DNA of 64,000 nt from Alphaproteobacteria bacterium (GTDB lineage Bacteria; Pseudomonadota; Alphaproteobacteria; Rhodobacterales; Rhodobacteraceae), in NCBI GenBank assembly GCA_030424865.1, contig JAUHVR010000019.1:1-64000 (forward strand). The letters run 5' to 3'. Both the position numbers and the translations under genes were made by a program. The notes below the pieces were generated by a model, which saw only the letters and a program-made list of their open reading frames with translations, was not told the origin of the DNA and made no database searches. Shown piece by piece: positions 53,601-62,627 of the stretch. Each line of letters starts with the position of its first letter. Position 1 is the first letter of the stretch.

Positions 53601-54146
53601 TCAGCCAGCCTTCTGCGCTTTGGCCCGGGACATCAGCCAGTCCATCAAGGCCATCAGCACACCGGACAGAACAAAGACCATGTGGATGATCACCAGCCAC
53701 ATCAGCTCACGATCCCCAAAGACCTTGTCCGCGTCAGACTGACCGATCTCCATGAACCTCTTCAGCAGGTGGATACCGGAAATCGCGATGATCGAGGCGA
53801 TCAGTTTCATCTTGAGACCACCAAAATCCACGGTGCCCATCCAGGCCGCGCGGTCATGGGTCTCGCCAATGTCAAGCTTGCTTACAAAGTTCTCGTAGCC
53901 CGAGAACAGTACGATCACCAACAGGTTCGCCGCCAAGGTCAGGTCGATCAGCGTCAGAACCGCCAGGATCGACTTGTCCGCACTGATCGTCAGGATCTGC
54001 GGCATGTAATAGGCCAGCTCGCGCAGGAACACGACCACCAGCAGCGCCAAAGACACCGACAGTCCTAGGTACATCGGCGCCATCATCCAACGTGAGGCAA
54101 AGAGCGTGCGTTCGAAACGGCTTTCAATCGAGGTTTTCTGGGTCAT
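53601..54146 (-). CDS. YqhA/UPF0114-family membrane protein
   Basis: A 181-aa inner-membrane protein with about four hydrophobic segments and the YqhA/TIGR00645 pattern: FERTLFASRWMMAPMYLGL at the start, DLTLAANLLVIVLFSGYENFVS, and LKMKLIASIIAISGIHLL. The family function is unknown. ATG at 54146 (MTQKTSIES) fits family starts; the frame extending to 54335 crosses the rpsD terminator. It has no obvious operon partner. Confidence 0.88.
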   Translation of the reverse strand: MTQKTSIESRFERTLFASRWMMAPMYLGLSVSLALLVVVFLRELAYYMPQILTISADKSILAVLTLIDLTLAANLLVIVLFSGYENFVSKLDIGETHDRAAWMGTVDFGGLKMKLIASIIAISGIHLLKRFMEIGQSDADKVFGDRELMWLVIIHMVFVLSGVLMALMDWLMSRAKAQKAG

Positions 54147-54220
54147 GCCCGGTCTTTGCCGCGCTGCGGCGGCAAGGTCAATTTCTTTCCGCAGTTTCTG
54201 TCCTTGGTGACGCACCCAAC

Positions 54221-54250
54221 AAAAAAGGGCCGCGCATGGCGCAGCCCCCT
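54221..54250 (-). terminator. rpsD terminator
   Basis: On the minus strand GGGCTGCGC-CAT-GCGCGGCCC (one G-U) is followed by TTTTTTG, directly after rpsD. Confidence 0.9.
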
Positions 54251-54273
54251 TGCAAGTCCCGCTCTGGAACAGC

Positions 54274-54894
54274 TTAGTTCTGAGCGTAGTATTCGATGAC
54301 CAGGTTCGGTTCCATGACAACCGGATAAGGCACATCGCCCAGACCCGGGGTGCGCACGAAGGTCGCGGTCATTTTCGAGTGGTCAGCTTCGACGTAATCC
54401 GGAACGTCACGCTCGGCCAGCTGAACAGCTTCCAGCAGGACGGCCAGTTGCTTGGACTTCTCGCGCACCTCGATCACGTCGCCTTCCTTGACGCGGTACG
54501 AGGGGATGTTCACGCGCTTGCCGTTGACCAAGACATGGCCGTGGTTCACGAACTGACGGGCTGCGAACATGGTGGCAACGAACTTGGCACGGTACACAAC
54601 CGCGTCCAGGCGGCGCTCCAGCAGGCCGATCAGGTTTTCGCCGGTGTCACCTTTGACACGCTCGGCTTCACCATAGATGCGGCGGAACTGCTTTTCGGTC
54701 AGGTCGCCGTAGTAGCCTTTGAGCTTCTGCTTGGCGCGCAGCTGCAGACCAAAGTCCGACATCTTGCCCTTGCGGCGCTGGCCATGCTGGCCGGGGCCAT
54801 ATTCGCGACGGTTGACCGGGGATTTCGGACGACCCCAGATGTTTTCGCCCATCCGGCGGTCGATTTTGTACTTGGCAGACGTGCGTTTGGTCAC
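54274..54894 (-). CDS. rpsD: 30S ribosomal protein S4
   Basis: The 206-aa S4 protein has the conserved start [53 protein letters not shown] and the S4 RNA-binding domain [32 protein letters not shown]. It nucleates 30S assembly on 16S rRNA. As usual in this group it stands alone rather than in the alpha operon. The upstream region (54895-55132) contains a GC hairpin near 54969-54982 that might be a leader structure. Confidence 0.98.
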   Translation of the reverse strand: MTKRTSAKYKIDRRMGENIWGRPKSPVNRREYGPGQHGQRRKGKMSDFGLQLRAKQKLKGYYGDLTEKQFRRIYGEAERVKGDTGENLIGLLERRLDAVVYRAKFVATMFAARQFVNHGHVLVNGKRVNIPSYRVKEGDVIEVREKSKQLAVLLEAVQLAERDVPDYVEADHSKMTATFVRTPGLGDVPYPVVMEPNLVIEYYAQN

Positions 54895-55132
54895 GGCTGA
54901 TCTCCTTCGTTCAGGTTTCGAAGGGCGTTGTCCTCTTCCCGGTTATTGCCGGAATGACAGGAATCCCCTTGCGGGGGCCACCAACACCAATGAAAGCGCG
55001 CTTATAAACAAGCGCCGGGTACTGTCAAGCGCCGTCAGCCGGATCGCTAAAATTGGAACAAAACAGGAAAATTTAACCTCTGGTTAAGCCTTGTGGCGCA
55101 ATTGTGATCCTGCCCTGAGACAGGAGGCGACC

Positions 55133-55951
55133 ATGCCCCAGCCCATTGATTTGAGCAATTTCAACATCCTCGCAGCAGCGGTCGCGCGGCGGGATGCGGA
55201 CATCGTCCAAATGGCATCGGACGCAATTCAGGACTGGCGCGTCGCTCTTGCCTATCAACCGATCGTAAATGCCCGAAACGGTGACGTCGGCTTCTACGAA
55301 GGACTTGCACGCGTGCTGGAACCCAATGGGCGCATCATTCCTGCGGGTGACTTCATCACCGCCATCGAGGAAACCCAGGTCGGGCGCCAACTCGACTGCC
55401 GCGCACTTCAGCTTGGCCTGGAGGCCCTGCACCAGGTGCCGGGGCTCCGTTTGGCTGTGAACATGTCCGCCAGATCCATTGGCCACCCGGAATGGACCAG
55501 GTTGCTGGACGACGCGACACGCCAGGATGACACGGTGGCCGAACGGCTGATTCTGGAAATCACCGAAAGCTCGGCCATGACCGTGCCCGAACTTGTCGCG
55601 CAATTCATGACAACCTGGCGCGCAAAGGGCGTGTCATTTGCGCTCGACGATTTCGGCGCGGGGCAGACGGCGTTTCGGTATTTCAAGCAGTTTCAATTCG
55701 ACATTCTCAAGATCGACGGGCAGTTCAGCCGGAACATCGCGCATGACCCCGACAATCAGGTGATCACCAAGGCCCTGCTCAGCATCGCAGGGCATTTCGA
55801 CATGATCTCGGTCGCCGAGCACGTCGAAACCGAAGCAGATGCCGCGATGCTGCAATCGCTGGGTGCTGGGTACCTGCAGGGGTATCATTTAGGCGCCCCC
55901 GTCCTGAATCCCGTCTGGACGGATCAATATGACGCATCCCAGACGGGCTGA
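55133..55951 (+). CDS. EAL-domain c-di-GMP phosphodiesterase-like protein
   Basis: A 272-aa protein consisting of an EAL domain after a short helical N-terminus; no sensor, GGDEF or membrane part. EAL is replaced by EGL (FYEGLAR), but catalytic positions appear kept: N in VNMSARS, E in LEITES, DDFG in LDDFGAG, K in LKIDGQF and E in VAEHVET. So it could hydrolyse c-di-GMP. AGGAGGCGACC before ATG 55133 is a strong ribosome-binding site. Confidence 0.9.
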   Translation: MPQPIDLSNFNILAAAVARRDADIVQMASDAIQDWRVALAYQPIVNARNGDVGFYEGLARVLEPNGRIIPAGDFITAIEETQVGRQLDCRALQLGLEALHQVPGLRLAVNMSARSIGHPEWTRLLDDATRQDDTVAERLILEITESSAMTVPELVAQFMTTWRAKGVSFALDDFGAGQTAFRYFKQFQFDILKIDGQFSRNIAHDPDNQVITKALLSIAGHFDMISVAEHVETEADAAMLQSLGAGYLQGYHLGAPVLNPVWTDQYDASQTG

Positions 55952-56099
55952 TACCGCCAACTGAGACACCCTGTCAGATGCCGCACCGCCGCATTTTCGC
56001 ATAATGACGCAGCGTAATTGCGGGAATCGGAAGCTGCTTGCATCCGCAGAATGCCAAGCGATACTCGCACCAAGTCAATCTGGTGGAGGACACTAAACC

Positions 56100-57275
56100 A
56101 TGACGAATGTAGTGATCGCATCGGCGGCCCGGACGGCTGTCGGCAGCTTTGGCGGCTCGTTTGCCACAACCCCCGCGCACGATCTGGGCGCTGCCGTGCT
56201 GCAAGCACTGGTCGAGCGTGCCGGTATCGAAAAGGCCGACGTCTCGGAGACCATCCTGGGCCAGGTGCTGACCGCGGCACAGGGCCAGAACCCGGCGCGT
56301 CAGGCACACGTGAATGCCGGCCTGCCGCTGGAAAGCGCGGCCTGGAGCATCAACCAGGTCTGTGGCTCGGGCCTGCGCGCCGTCGCGCTTGGCGCCCAGC
56401 ACATCCAGTTGGGTGACGCCTCGGTTGTCGCCGCGGGTGGCCAGGAGAACATGACGCTCAGCCCCCATGCCGCGCACCTGCGTGCCGGCCACAAGATGGG
56501 CGACCTCAAGTACATCGACACCATGATCCGCGACGGTCTGTGGGATGCCTTCAACGGTTACCACATGGGCCAGACGGCGGAAAACGTCGCGGACCAGTGG
56601 CAGATCACCCGCGAGATGCAGGACGAATTTGCCGTTGCCTCGCAGAACAAGGCCGAGGCCGCGCAGAAGGCTGGCAAGTTCGACGACGAGATAGTCCCCT
56701 TCACCGTCAAGCACCGCAAGGGCGACATCGTTGTCGACAAGGATGAATACATCCGCCACGGCGCAACCATCGAAGCCATGCAGAAACTGCGCCCCGCCTT
56801 CACCAAAGAGGGTTCGGTCACCGCAGCCAACGCCTCGGGCCTGAACGACGGCGCGGCCGGCGCCCTGCTGATGAGCGCCGATGAGGCCGAAAAGCGCGGC
56901 ATCGAGCCGCTGGCCCGCATCGCATCCTACGCAACCGCCGGTCTGGACCCGTCGATCATGGGCGTCGGCCCGATCTACGCCTCGCGCAAAGCGCTGGAAA
57001 AGGCAGGCTGGAAAGCCGAGGACCTGGACCTGGTCGAGGCAAACGAAGCCTTTGCCGCACAGGCCTGTGCTGTGAACAAGGACATGGGCTGGGATCCGGC
57101 CATCGTGAACGTGAACGGCGGCGCCATCGCCATCGGTCACCCGATCGGCGCATCGGGCGCCCGTGTCCTGAACACGTTGCTGTTCGAGATGAAACGCCGC
57201 AACGCCAAAAAGGGTCTGGCGACCCTCTGCATCGGCGGCGGCATGGGCGTGGCCATGTGCCTCGAGCGTCCGTAA
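56100..57275 (+). CDS. phaA: Acetyl-CoA acetyltransferase
   Basis: The 391-aa thiolase condenses two acetyl-CoA to acetoacetyl-CoA. The nucleophilic cysteine is in [10 protein letters not shown] (about residue 88), the histidine in [16 protein letters not shown] and the second cysteine in [11 protein letters not shown]. Length and motifs are typical of PhaA. It is followed by a terminator and then phaB, so both are for polyhydroxybutyrate synthesis; phaC is not in the window. Confidence 0.96.
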   Translation: MTNVVIASAARTAVGSFGGSFATTPAHDLGAAVLQALVERAGIEKADVSETILGQVLTAAQGQNPARQAHVNAGLPLESAAWSINQVCGSGLRAVALGAQHIQLGDASVVAAGGQENMTLSPHAAHLRAGHKMGDLKYIDTMIRDGLWDAFNGYHMGQTAENVADQWQITREMQDEFAVASQNKAEAAQKAGKFDDEIVPFTVKHRKGDIVVDKDEYIRHGATIEAMQKLRPAFTKEGSVTAANASGLNDGAAGALLMSADEAEKRGIEPLARIASYATAGLDPSIMGVGPIYASRKALEKAGWKAEDLDLVEANEAFAAQACAVNKDMGWDPAIVNVNGGAIAIGHPIGASGARVLNTLLFEMKRRNAKKGLATLCIGGGMGVAMCLERP

Positions 57276-57283
57276 CCAATTGG

Positions 57284-57311
57284 AAAGGGGCGCCAATGGG
57301 CGCCCCTTTTT
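57284..57311 (+). terminator. Terminator between phaA and phaB
   Basis: AAAGGGGCGCC-AATG-GGCGCCCCTTT with further T forms a perfect 11-bp stem and T-run, so phaB is probably transcribed at least partly from its own promoter in the 134 bp that follow. Confidence 0.9.
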
Positions 57312-57445
57312 GCTTCAGGGGGGCCGGTCGCGCACAAGAACTCAGAACCTGCGACCGTTTAACGCGAAGTAATTTTGTTGCTCGTTCCAAGGCTGAATGA
57401 TAACAAAATTTCAAACAATTTCTTGCCAAACTGGAGGACACCATA

Positions 57446-58171
57446 ATGGCACGCACAGCACTCGTTACCGGCGGCAGCCGCGGCATCGGCGAAGCAATTT
57501 CCAAAGCTCTGAAGGCCGAAGGCTACAACGTCGCCGCGACCTACGCCGGCAACGACGAGAAGGCCGCCGCCTTCACCGAAGCCACCGGCATCAAGACCTA
57601 CAAGTGGGACGTCGCAGACTATGACGCGTCCGAGGCGGGCATCGCACAGGTCGAAGCGGACCTGGGCCCGGTTGACGTGGTTGTCGCCAACGCTGGCATC
57701 ACCTGGGACGGCTTCTTTCACAAGATGACGCCCGAGCAGTGGAACAAGGTCATCGCGACCAACCTGACCGGCGTGTTCAACACCGTTCGCCCCGTGTGGC
57801 CCGGCATGCGCGAGCGCAAGTTCGGCCGCGTCATCGTGATCAGCTCGATCAACGGTCAGAAAGGCCAGGCGGGCCAGGTGAACTATGCCGCGACCAAGGC
57901 GGGCGACCTGGGCATCGTGAAATCGCTGGCCCAGGAAGGCGCGCGCGCCGGCATCACTGCCAACGCGATCTGCCCGGGCTACATCGGCACCGAAATGGTC
58001 CGTGCGATCCCCGAGAATGTCCTGAACGAAAAAATCATCCCGCAGATCCCGGCAGGCCGCCTGGGCGAGCCGGAAGAGATCGCACGTTGCGTGACCTTCC
58101 TGGCCTCGGACGACGCGGGCTTTATCAACGGCTCGACCATCTCGGCAAACGGCGCGCAGTTCTTCGTCTAA
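57446..58171 (+). CDS. phaB: Acetoacetyl-CoA reductase
   Basis: The 241-aa short-chain dehydrogenase reduces acetoacetyl-CoA to (R)-3-hydroxybutyryl-CoA with NADPH. It shows the cofactor motif TGGSRGIGEAI at 8-18, NAGI at about 83, SSINGQKGQAGQ with the catalytic Ser, and YAATKAG (Tyr/Lys); the GQKGQ segment is characteristic of PhaB. GGAGG lies 10 bp before the ATG. It is flanked by terminators on both sides. Confidence 0.96.
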   Translation: MARTALVTGGSRGIGEAISKALKAEGYNVAATYAGNDEKAAAFTEATGIKTYKWDVADYDASEAGIAQVEADLGPVDVVVANAGITWDGFFHKMTPEQWNKVIATNLTGVFNTVRPVWPGMRERKFGRVIVISSINGQKGQAGQVNYAATKAGDLGIVKSLAQEGARAGITANAICPGYIGTEMVRAIPENVLNEKIIPQIPAGRLGEPEEIARCVTFLASDDAGFINGSTISANGAQFFV

Positions 58172-58192
58172 CGCGCCCTCGTCAGACAATAA

Positions 58193-58233
58193 AAACGCCC
58201 CCGGAGCCAGCAGGTTCGGGGGCGTTTCTTTTT
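58193..58233 (+). terminator. phaB terminator
   Basis: An 11-bp perfect stem (58193-58203 with 58217-58227, AAACGCCCCCG) followed by CTTTTT; A-rich flank upstream. Confidence 0.9.
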
Positions 58234-58268
58234 CACGCAGTCAAGGTCGTCGGGCAGGGCCTGCGGCC

Positions 58269-58385
58269 TTATCCCCTGCGTGCGGGACGGAAGAACCGAA
58301 AGAGTTCAGCAAAGGCTTCGCTGCGGGCGGCATGTGCGGCCCGATAGGCGTCACGGGTGCGGGCGTTGGGTGTGGTCTCGATCAT
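58269..58385 (-). CDS. 38-aa protein divergent from a LysR regulator
   Basis: The reverse strand from ATG 58385 reads MIETTPNARTRDAYRAAHAA and ends FRFFRPARRG. It is basic, probably one long helix, with AGAGGA upstream. Similar tiny Arg/Ala-rich proteins are common in Rhodobacteraceae, but I know no function. It is divergent from the GcvA-like LysR at 58497, the same arrangement as at 5.4-6.6 kb. It lies below the length cut-off of many gene callers. Confidence 0.65.
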   Translation of the reverse strand: MIETTPNARTRDAYRAAHAARSEAFAELFRFFRPARRG

Positions 58386-58470
58386 GGCGGTATCCTCTGG
58401 GATCAGTAATTTCTAACTGACCCCAATATGATCCAAGCAAACAAAACCGACAAACGAGACTTTCGCGGCC

Positions 58471-58495
58471 TTCAGTTAAGTTGTATTTAACTGAA
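58471..58495. promoter_or_regulatory. Perfect palindrome TTCAGTTAA-N7-TTAACTGAA one base before the LysR start
   Basis: Nine-base arms at 58471-58479 and 58487-58495 with a 7-bp spacer, ending one base before the LysR ATG. A further partial copy, TCAGTAAT then CTAACTGA (58403-58420), lies near the 38-aa gene. The symmetry suits autoregulation plus control of the divergent gene; binding is inferred. Confidence 0.65.
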
Positions 58496-58496
58496 T

Positions 58497-59432
58497 ATGT
58501 CCGAACGCCTGCCTCCGCTGACCGCCCTGCGCGCTTTCGAAGCCGCCGCCCGACACATGTCCTTTGCCCGGGCCGCCGACGAGTTGTCGGTGACGCCCGC
58601 CGCATTGAGCTTCCAGATCAAATCGCTGGAAGAGCATCTTGGCCAACCGGTGTTTCGCCGCCTCAACCGCGCCGTGGAACTGACAGAGGCCGGGGCCGCA
58701 CTGGCTCCGGGCGTGCAAGAGGGGTTTGAACAGCTCACCGCCGCATGGCGCGCCACGCGGCGCCTGCAGGACCACAACAAGCTTACAGTCACGGCGGGTC
58801 CGGCCGTGACGTCGCTTTGGCTGGCACCCCGGCTTTACGCGTTTGCGCAGGCCCATCCCGATATCGATCTCAATCTCTCGGCCACGCTTCGCACGCTGGA
58901 TTTTGTCCGGGACGACGTCGATGTGGCCTTGCGCTTTGGCCATGGGGACGATGCGGGGTTGTTCTCGAAGGAGCTGTCGCCAGAATGGTTCAGCCCGATG
59001 ATGACGCCCGCGCTGGCCGAAACCTTCAAGACGCCCGAAAGCCTGGTCGGCCAGCACCTGCTGGTCGACAACAGCACGGCCTTTCTGCGCCCTCATCGGG
59101 ATTGGCATTCCTGGTTCGAGGCCTGCGGCATCGATCACACGCCCCCCGACACCATCAAGTTTTCGCAGGCCGACCACGCGATCAGCGCGGCCGTTGCGGG
59201 CGCGGGTGTCCTGCTGGGGCGGGTCAGCCTTTCGATGCGCTACCTGGCCGAAGGCCAATTGGTCGCGCCGTTTCCCGTCGCCTTGGGAACTCGTGCGCGT
59301 CTGCGGTTCATTTGTCAGAAAGGCCACGAAACGCGGCCGGCCACGGCCGCGTTGCTGTCATGGATCAGCAGTGAGTTTGAAAAACACGCCCACGTTCTGG
59401 AAGGGAAAGACCTTCACTTCCAGACGGGCTGA
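58497..59432 (+). CDS. LysR-family transcriptional regulator, GcvA-like
   Basis: A 311-aa protein with the LysR HTH at about residues 7-63 (LTALRAFEAAARHMSFARAA, VTPAALSFQIKSLEEHLG) and a GcvA-type effector domain (DVDVALRFGHGD, AVAGAGVLLGRVSL). It begins on a palindrome and is divergent from the 38-aa gene. The effector is unknown. It shares its architecture with the LysR at 5728. Confidence 0.92.
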   Translation: MSERLPPLTALRAFEAAARHMSFARAADELSVTPAALSFQIKSLEEHLGQPVFRRLNRAVELTEAGAALAPGVQEGFEQLTAAWRATRRLQDHNKLTVTAGPAVTSLWLAPRLYAFAQAHPDIDLNLSATLRTLDFVRDDVDVALRFGHGDDAGLFSKELSPEWFSPMMTPALAETFKTPESLVGQHLLVDNSTAFLRPHRDWHSWFEACGIDHTPPDTIKFSQADHAISAAVAGAGVLLGRVSLSMRYLAEGQLVAPFPVALGTRARLRFICQKGHETRPATAALLSWISSEFEKHAHVLEGKDLHFQTG

Positions 59433-59470
59433 CGGCTGCCTGAACGGTGGCCGAAAGAAGGTGGCGCGTT

Positions 59471-59644
59471 TCAGACCGTCTCGGACGACAGTCTGTTGAT
59501 CTCTTCCTTGAGCTTCAGTTTTTGTTTCTTCATGTCCGCGATGGTCAGATCGTCAACACTGGGCGCGCGTTGCGCCGCCTCGACAGCATCAGACAGGGTT
59601 TGGTGTTTCTTCTTCAGTTCCTCCAAATGCGAACTCAAGCTCAT
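59471..59644 (-). CDS. YdcH-family protein (DUF465)
   Basis: A 57-aa coiled-coil protein starting MSLSSHLEELKKKHQTL, with IADMKKQKLKLKEEI in its second half, as in the DUF465/YdcH family. AGGAGGATGCAT precedes ATG 59644. The function is unknown. Confidence 0.88.
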   Translation of the reverse strand: MSLSSHLEELKKKHQTLSDAVEAAQRAPSVDDLTIADMKKQKLKLKEEINRLSSETV

Positions 59645-59759
59645 ATGCATCCTCCTATCTTCTGTGTGCACTTCAGTGCAGCACATTCGCCTTCACTTGT
59701 CACGCTGCGGTCGCAGCATCCGGTGAACAATCGCTTAATGAGTGCAGGGAAGCGGAAAA

Positions 59760-60533
59760 TTATTTCGGAAATGTAAATTCCGCACCGTCGCGCAGCACGC
59801 CTGCGATCATCGGCGTATAGTCTTCGGCATCCTGCAGATGTTCATCGCCTTGATGCAGAATCACCGGGGCGTGCAGGCGCAAGGGCGCTCGCCCCCCTTT
59901 CCGCCCCCGGACCAGAACCAGATGCGCGGCGCGTCCCTGGCGGGGCGCAAGCGGCAGCACCTCGAGCGAGCCAAGCGTTTCCGCCATGGGCGCAAGGACA
60001 TCCGCCAGACGGTCGGCGCGTTGGATAAAGGTCACCGTCCCCCCCGGCCGGGCCCGACGCGAGGCCACCGCGACCCACTCGGCCAGGGGCGTTTCTCCGG
60101 CCAATCCCAGTTCTTTGCCGCGGTCATCCGCGCCAAGCCGCGCACCGGCGTGAAAGTACGGCGGGTTTGCCATGACATGGTGAAATTGCTGGGCCGTCAC
60201 CTCGGGGGGCAACTGCCGCAGGTCAGCGGCGTAGATCCGGGCGTCCAGATGGTTCTCTTGGGTGTTTCGCTGGGCAAGGGCGGCATAACCGGGCTGAAGC
60301 TCGACACCTGTCAAGACAAGTCCCGCCACGCGCGCGCCCAGGCAACACAGTCCCGGCCCGCCGCCGCAGCCCAGTTCCAGAACGCGGTCACCGGCCTTCG
60401 CGGGAACCGAGGCCGCCAGAAACACGGGGTCGACGCCCGCGCGATATCCCACGCGCGGCTGCCGCAGCATCACCTTGCCGCCCAGAAAGGCATCGCGTGT
60501 CAGGTCAGCGTCCGAAAAGGGGTCACCCCTCAA
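59760..60533 (-). CDS. TrmN6-like SAM-dependent methyltransferase
   Basis: A 257-aa class I methyltransferase: SAM motif VLELGCGGGPG, acidic loop GVELQPGYA, and the N6-adenine signature MANPPYF (NPPY). The family includes the tRNA1(Val) A37 N6-methyltransferase TrmN6. No ATG is available near the domain start; TTG at 60533 after GGGG is chosen, while TTG at 60545 is possible. Both overlap the end of the DUF2007 gene, so the two genes are cotranscribed. Confidence 0.87.
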   Translation of the reverse strand: MRGDPFSDADLTRDAFLGGKVMLRQPRVGYRAGVDPVFLAASVPAKAGDRVLELGCGGGPGLCCLGARVAGLVLTGVELQPGYAALAQRNTQENHLDARIYAADLRQLPPEVTAQQFHHVMANPPYFHAGARLGADDRGKELGLAGETPLAEWVAVASRRARPGGTVTFIQRADRLADVLAPMAETLGSLEVLPLAPRQGRAAHLVLVRGRKGGRAPLRLHAPVILHQGDEHLQDAEDYTPMIAGVLRDGAEFTFPK

Positions 60534-60738
60534 GAGACACCCCAAAGTCCTGAAGGATCCGCCGCGCGCGCGGCAAATCGTCGGTCCGCACCATCAACCG
60601 GCGCGGCAATATGCCAATCGACCCCTCGAGGACGCTCATATTTACGTCCAATTCAAAGCTGTCTATACCCTGATCCTCAAGAAGGGATCGGGCCAGTGGG
60701 ATGACCGTGATATCGGTTGTGCGCAAGAGCTCTTCCAT
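60523..60738 (-). CDS. DUF2007-family protein
   Basis: A 71-aa protein, MEELLRTTDITVIPLARSLL then GSIGILPRRLMVRTDDLPRA, matching DUF2007 (putative signal-transducing protein) with a ferredoxin-like fold. It is divergent from the polyprenyl synthase gene (56 bp) and overlaps the methyltransferase gene at its 3' end. No clear Shine-Dalgarno is seen at 60738. Confidence 0.82.
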   Translation of the reverse strand: MEELLRTTDITVIPLARSLLEDQGIDSFELDVNMSVLEGSIGILPRRLMVRTDDLPRARRILQDFGVSLEG

Positions 60739-60793
60739 GGTGGGGATGTAAGGACAAGGCAGGCCGATTGTCGAGCCTTGTGACGGGAGCGTG

Positions 60794-61804
60794 ATGAGCT
60801 TGGATACTTCCGTGTCAAAGGCGGCCAAGCCGCATGATGTGCTGGCTCAGGTGCTGGCAGATGAAATGCAGGCTGTAAATGGATTGATCCGTGAACGGAT
60901 GGCGTCCGAACACGCGCCACGCATTCCCGAGGTCACCGCCCACCTGGTCGAGGCCGGCGGCAAGCGCCTGCGGCCGATGCTGACCCTGGCCGCCGCGCGG
61001 CTGTGTGGCTACGACGGGCCCTATCACGTGCACCTGGCCGCGACGGTCGAATTCATCCACACCGCAACCCTGCTGCACGACGACGTGGTCGACGAAAGCG
61101 AACAGCGCCGTGGGCGGCCCACGGCCAATCTGCTGTGGGACAACAAGAGCTCGGTCCTGGTGGGCGATTACCTTTTTGCGCGGTCGTTCCAGCTGATGAC
61201 CGACACCGGCAACATGCGGGTGCTTCGGATCCTGTCGAACGCAGCGGCGACCATTGCCGAAGGCGAGGTGCTGCAGATGACCGCGGCGCAGGATCTGGGC
61301 ACGGACGAGTCGGTCTATCTGAAGGTCGTGCGCGGCAAGACAGCGGCGCTGTTCTCGGCGGCCACCGAGGTGGGCGGCGTGATCGCGGGCGCCGATGAGG
61401 CGCATGTGCAGGCGCTTTTCGACTACGGTGATGCGCTGGGGATCGCCTTTCAGATCGCCGATGACCTGCTGGATTACCAAGGCGACAGCGGCGCAACAGG
61501 CAAGAACGTCGGCGACGACTTTCGCGAGCGCAAGCTGACCCTGCCGGTGATCAAGGCTGTGGCGGCGGCGGATACCGAAGAACGCGCCTTCTGGTCCCGC
61601 ACCATCGAGAAGGGTCGCCAAGGCGAGGGCGATCTGGAGCACGCCATTTCGCTGCTGCACAAACATGGCGCGCTGACGGCCACGCGGGACGATGCCTTTG
61701 GCTGGTCCGCCAAGGCCCGCGCCGCGCTTGAGGTGCTGCCGCAAAGCGACCTGCGCGATACGCTGATCGACCTGTCGGACTACGTGGTGGCGCGGCTCAA
61801 CTGA
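60794..61804 (+). CDS. ispB: Polyprenyl (octa/decaprenyl) diphosphate synthase
   Basis: The 336-aa trans-prenyltransferase makes the ubiquinone side chain. It shows the first aspartate-rich motif LLHDDVVDESEQRRG (about residues 91-105), GKRLRPML, GKTAALFSAATEVG, and the second motif AFQIADDLLDYQG. Chain length (C40 or C50; Rhodobacteraceae use Q-10) is not readable. GGGAG precedes ATG 60794. Its 3' end overlaps ispE by 8 bp tail to tail. Confidence 0.94.
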   Translation: MSLDTSVSKAAKPHDVLAQVLADEMQAVNGLIRERMASEHAPRIPEVTAHLVEAGGKRLRPMLTLAAARLCGYDGPYHVHLAATVEFIHTATLLHDDVVDESEQRRGRPTANLLWDNKSSVLVGDYLFARSFQLMTDTGNMRVLRILSNAAATIAEGEVLQMTAAQDLGTDESVYLKVVRGKTAALFSAATEVGGVIAGADEAHVQALFDYGDALGIAFQIADDLLDYQGDSGATGKNVGDDFRERKLTLPVIKAVAAADTEERAFWSRTIEKGRQGEGDLEHAISLLHKHGALTATRDDAFGWSAKARAALEVLPQSDLRDTLIDLSDYVVARLN

Positions 61805-62627
61805 GCTCGCAGTCCACGACCCACCAGTCGGGGTGCGCCGAGGCCAGCTCGGATGCGGCCATCTGCGCCTGCGCCTTGGTTGCATACAAGCCAAAGCAGG
61901 TCGCGCCAGACCCTGACATACGAGCCAGCAAATTGCCGCCCGTCATGGTCAAATCGCCCAGAACCTGCTCAATGACCCGAGCCTGACCCATCGCCGGGAC
62001 CTCGAGGTCATTGCGTTGTGCCGAAAGCCAGTCTGCACAGGCGGAGACGTCGCGAAATTCCGGAACCTGTGATGGCATCGGCGCGTTTTCCTTGCTCATC
62101 AGCGCCCTGAAGACTGCCGGAGTGGCAACCGAAGCGCCCGGATTGACCAAAACGGCTGGCAGAGTTGGCAGCGTGATCGGGCGCACGATCTCTCCGATCC
62201 CGGACATCCGCGCGGCGCGTGCCAGCGCGCAGACCGGCACATCGGCGCCAAGCGCCTCCAATCCACCCGGGATGTCCACGCCGCGCAGATCCGCGATTGC
62301 GCGCAGCGCGGCGGCGGCGTCCGAGGTCCCGCCACCGATTCCGGCCTGCGCGGGCAGGTTCTTTTCAAGGCCAAACGCCAGATTGTCCTGCCCCAGAAAC
62401 ACGGCCGCCTGCAGGATCGAGTTCGACGCATCGGTCGGGACATGCCGCGCCTTGGGGCCAAAGACGTCCAGCGTCAGCCCCTGCCCTTCGCGCAGCGTCA
62501 ACACATCGCCCACATCGGCAAAGGCCACAAGCGAATCGAGCCGGTGATAGCCGTCCGCACGCTGGCCGGTGACATGCAGGGTCAGGTTGATCTTGGCGGG
62601 CGCAAAGGCCTTAGTCACCACCGCCAT
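61797..62627 (-). CDS. ispE: 4-diphosphocytidyl-2-C-methyl-D-erythritol kinase
   Basis: The 276-aa GHMP kinase of the MEP isoprenoid pathway. It shows FAPAKINLTLHVTGQRADGYH at the N-terminus (given by family as residues 8-28, shown here in outline), the ATP loop PAQAGIGGGTSDAAA, and ARMSGSGATCFGL near the C-terminus. It overlaps the upstream TPR gene by 17 bp and faces the polyprenyl synthase gene, which uses its pathway's product. Confidence 0.96.
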   Translation of the reverse strand: MAVVTKAFAPAKINLTLHVTGQRADGYHRLDSLVAFADVGDVLTLREGQGLTLDVFGPKARHVPTDASNSILQAAVFLGQDNLAFGLEKNLPAQAGIGGGTSDAAAALRAIADLRGVDIPGGLEALGADVPVCALARAARMSGIGEIVRPITLPTLPAVLVNPGASVATPAVFRALMSKENAPMPSQVPEFRDVSACADWLSAQRNDLEVPAMGQARVIEQVLGDLTMTGGNLLARMSGSGATCFGLYATKAQAQMAASELASAHPDWWVVDCELS

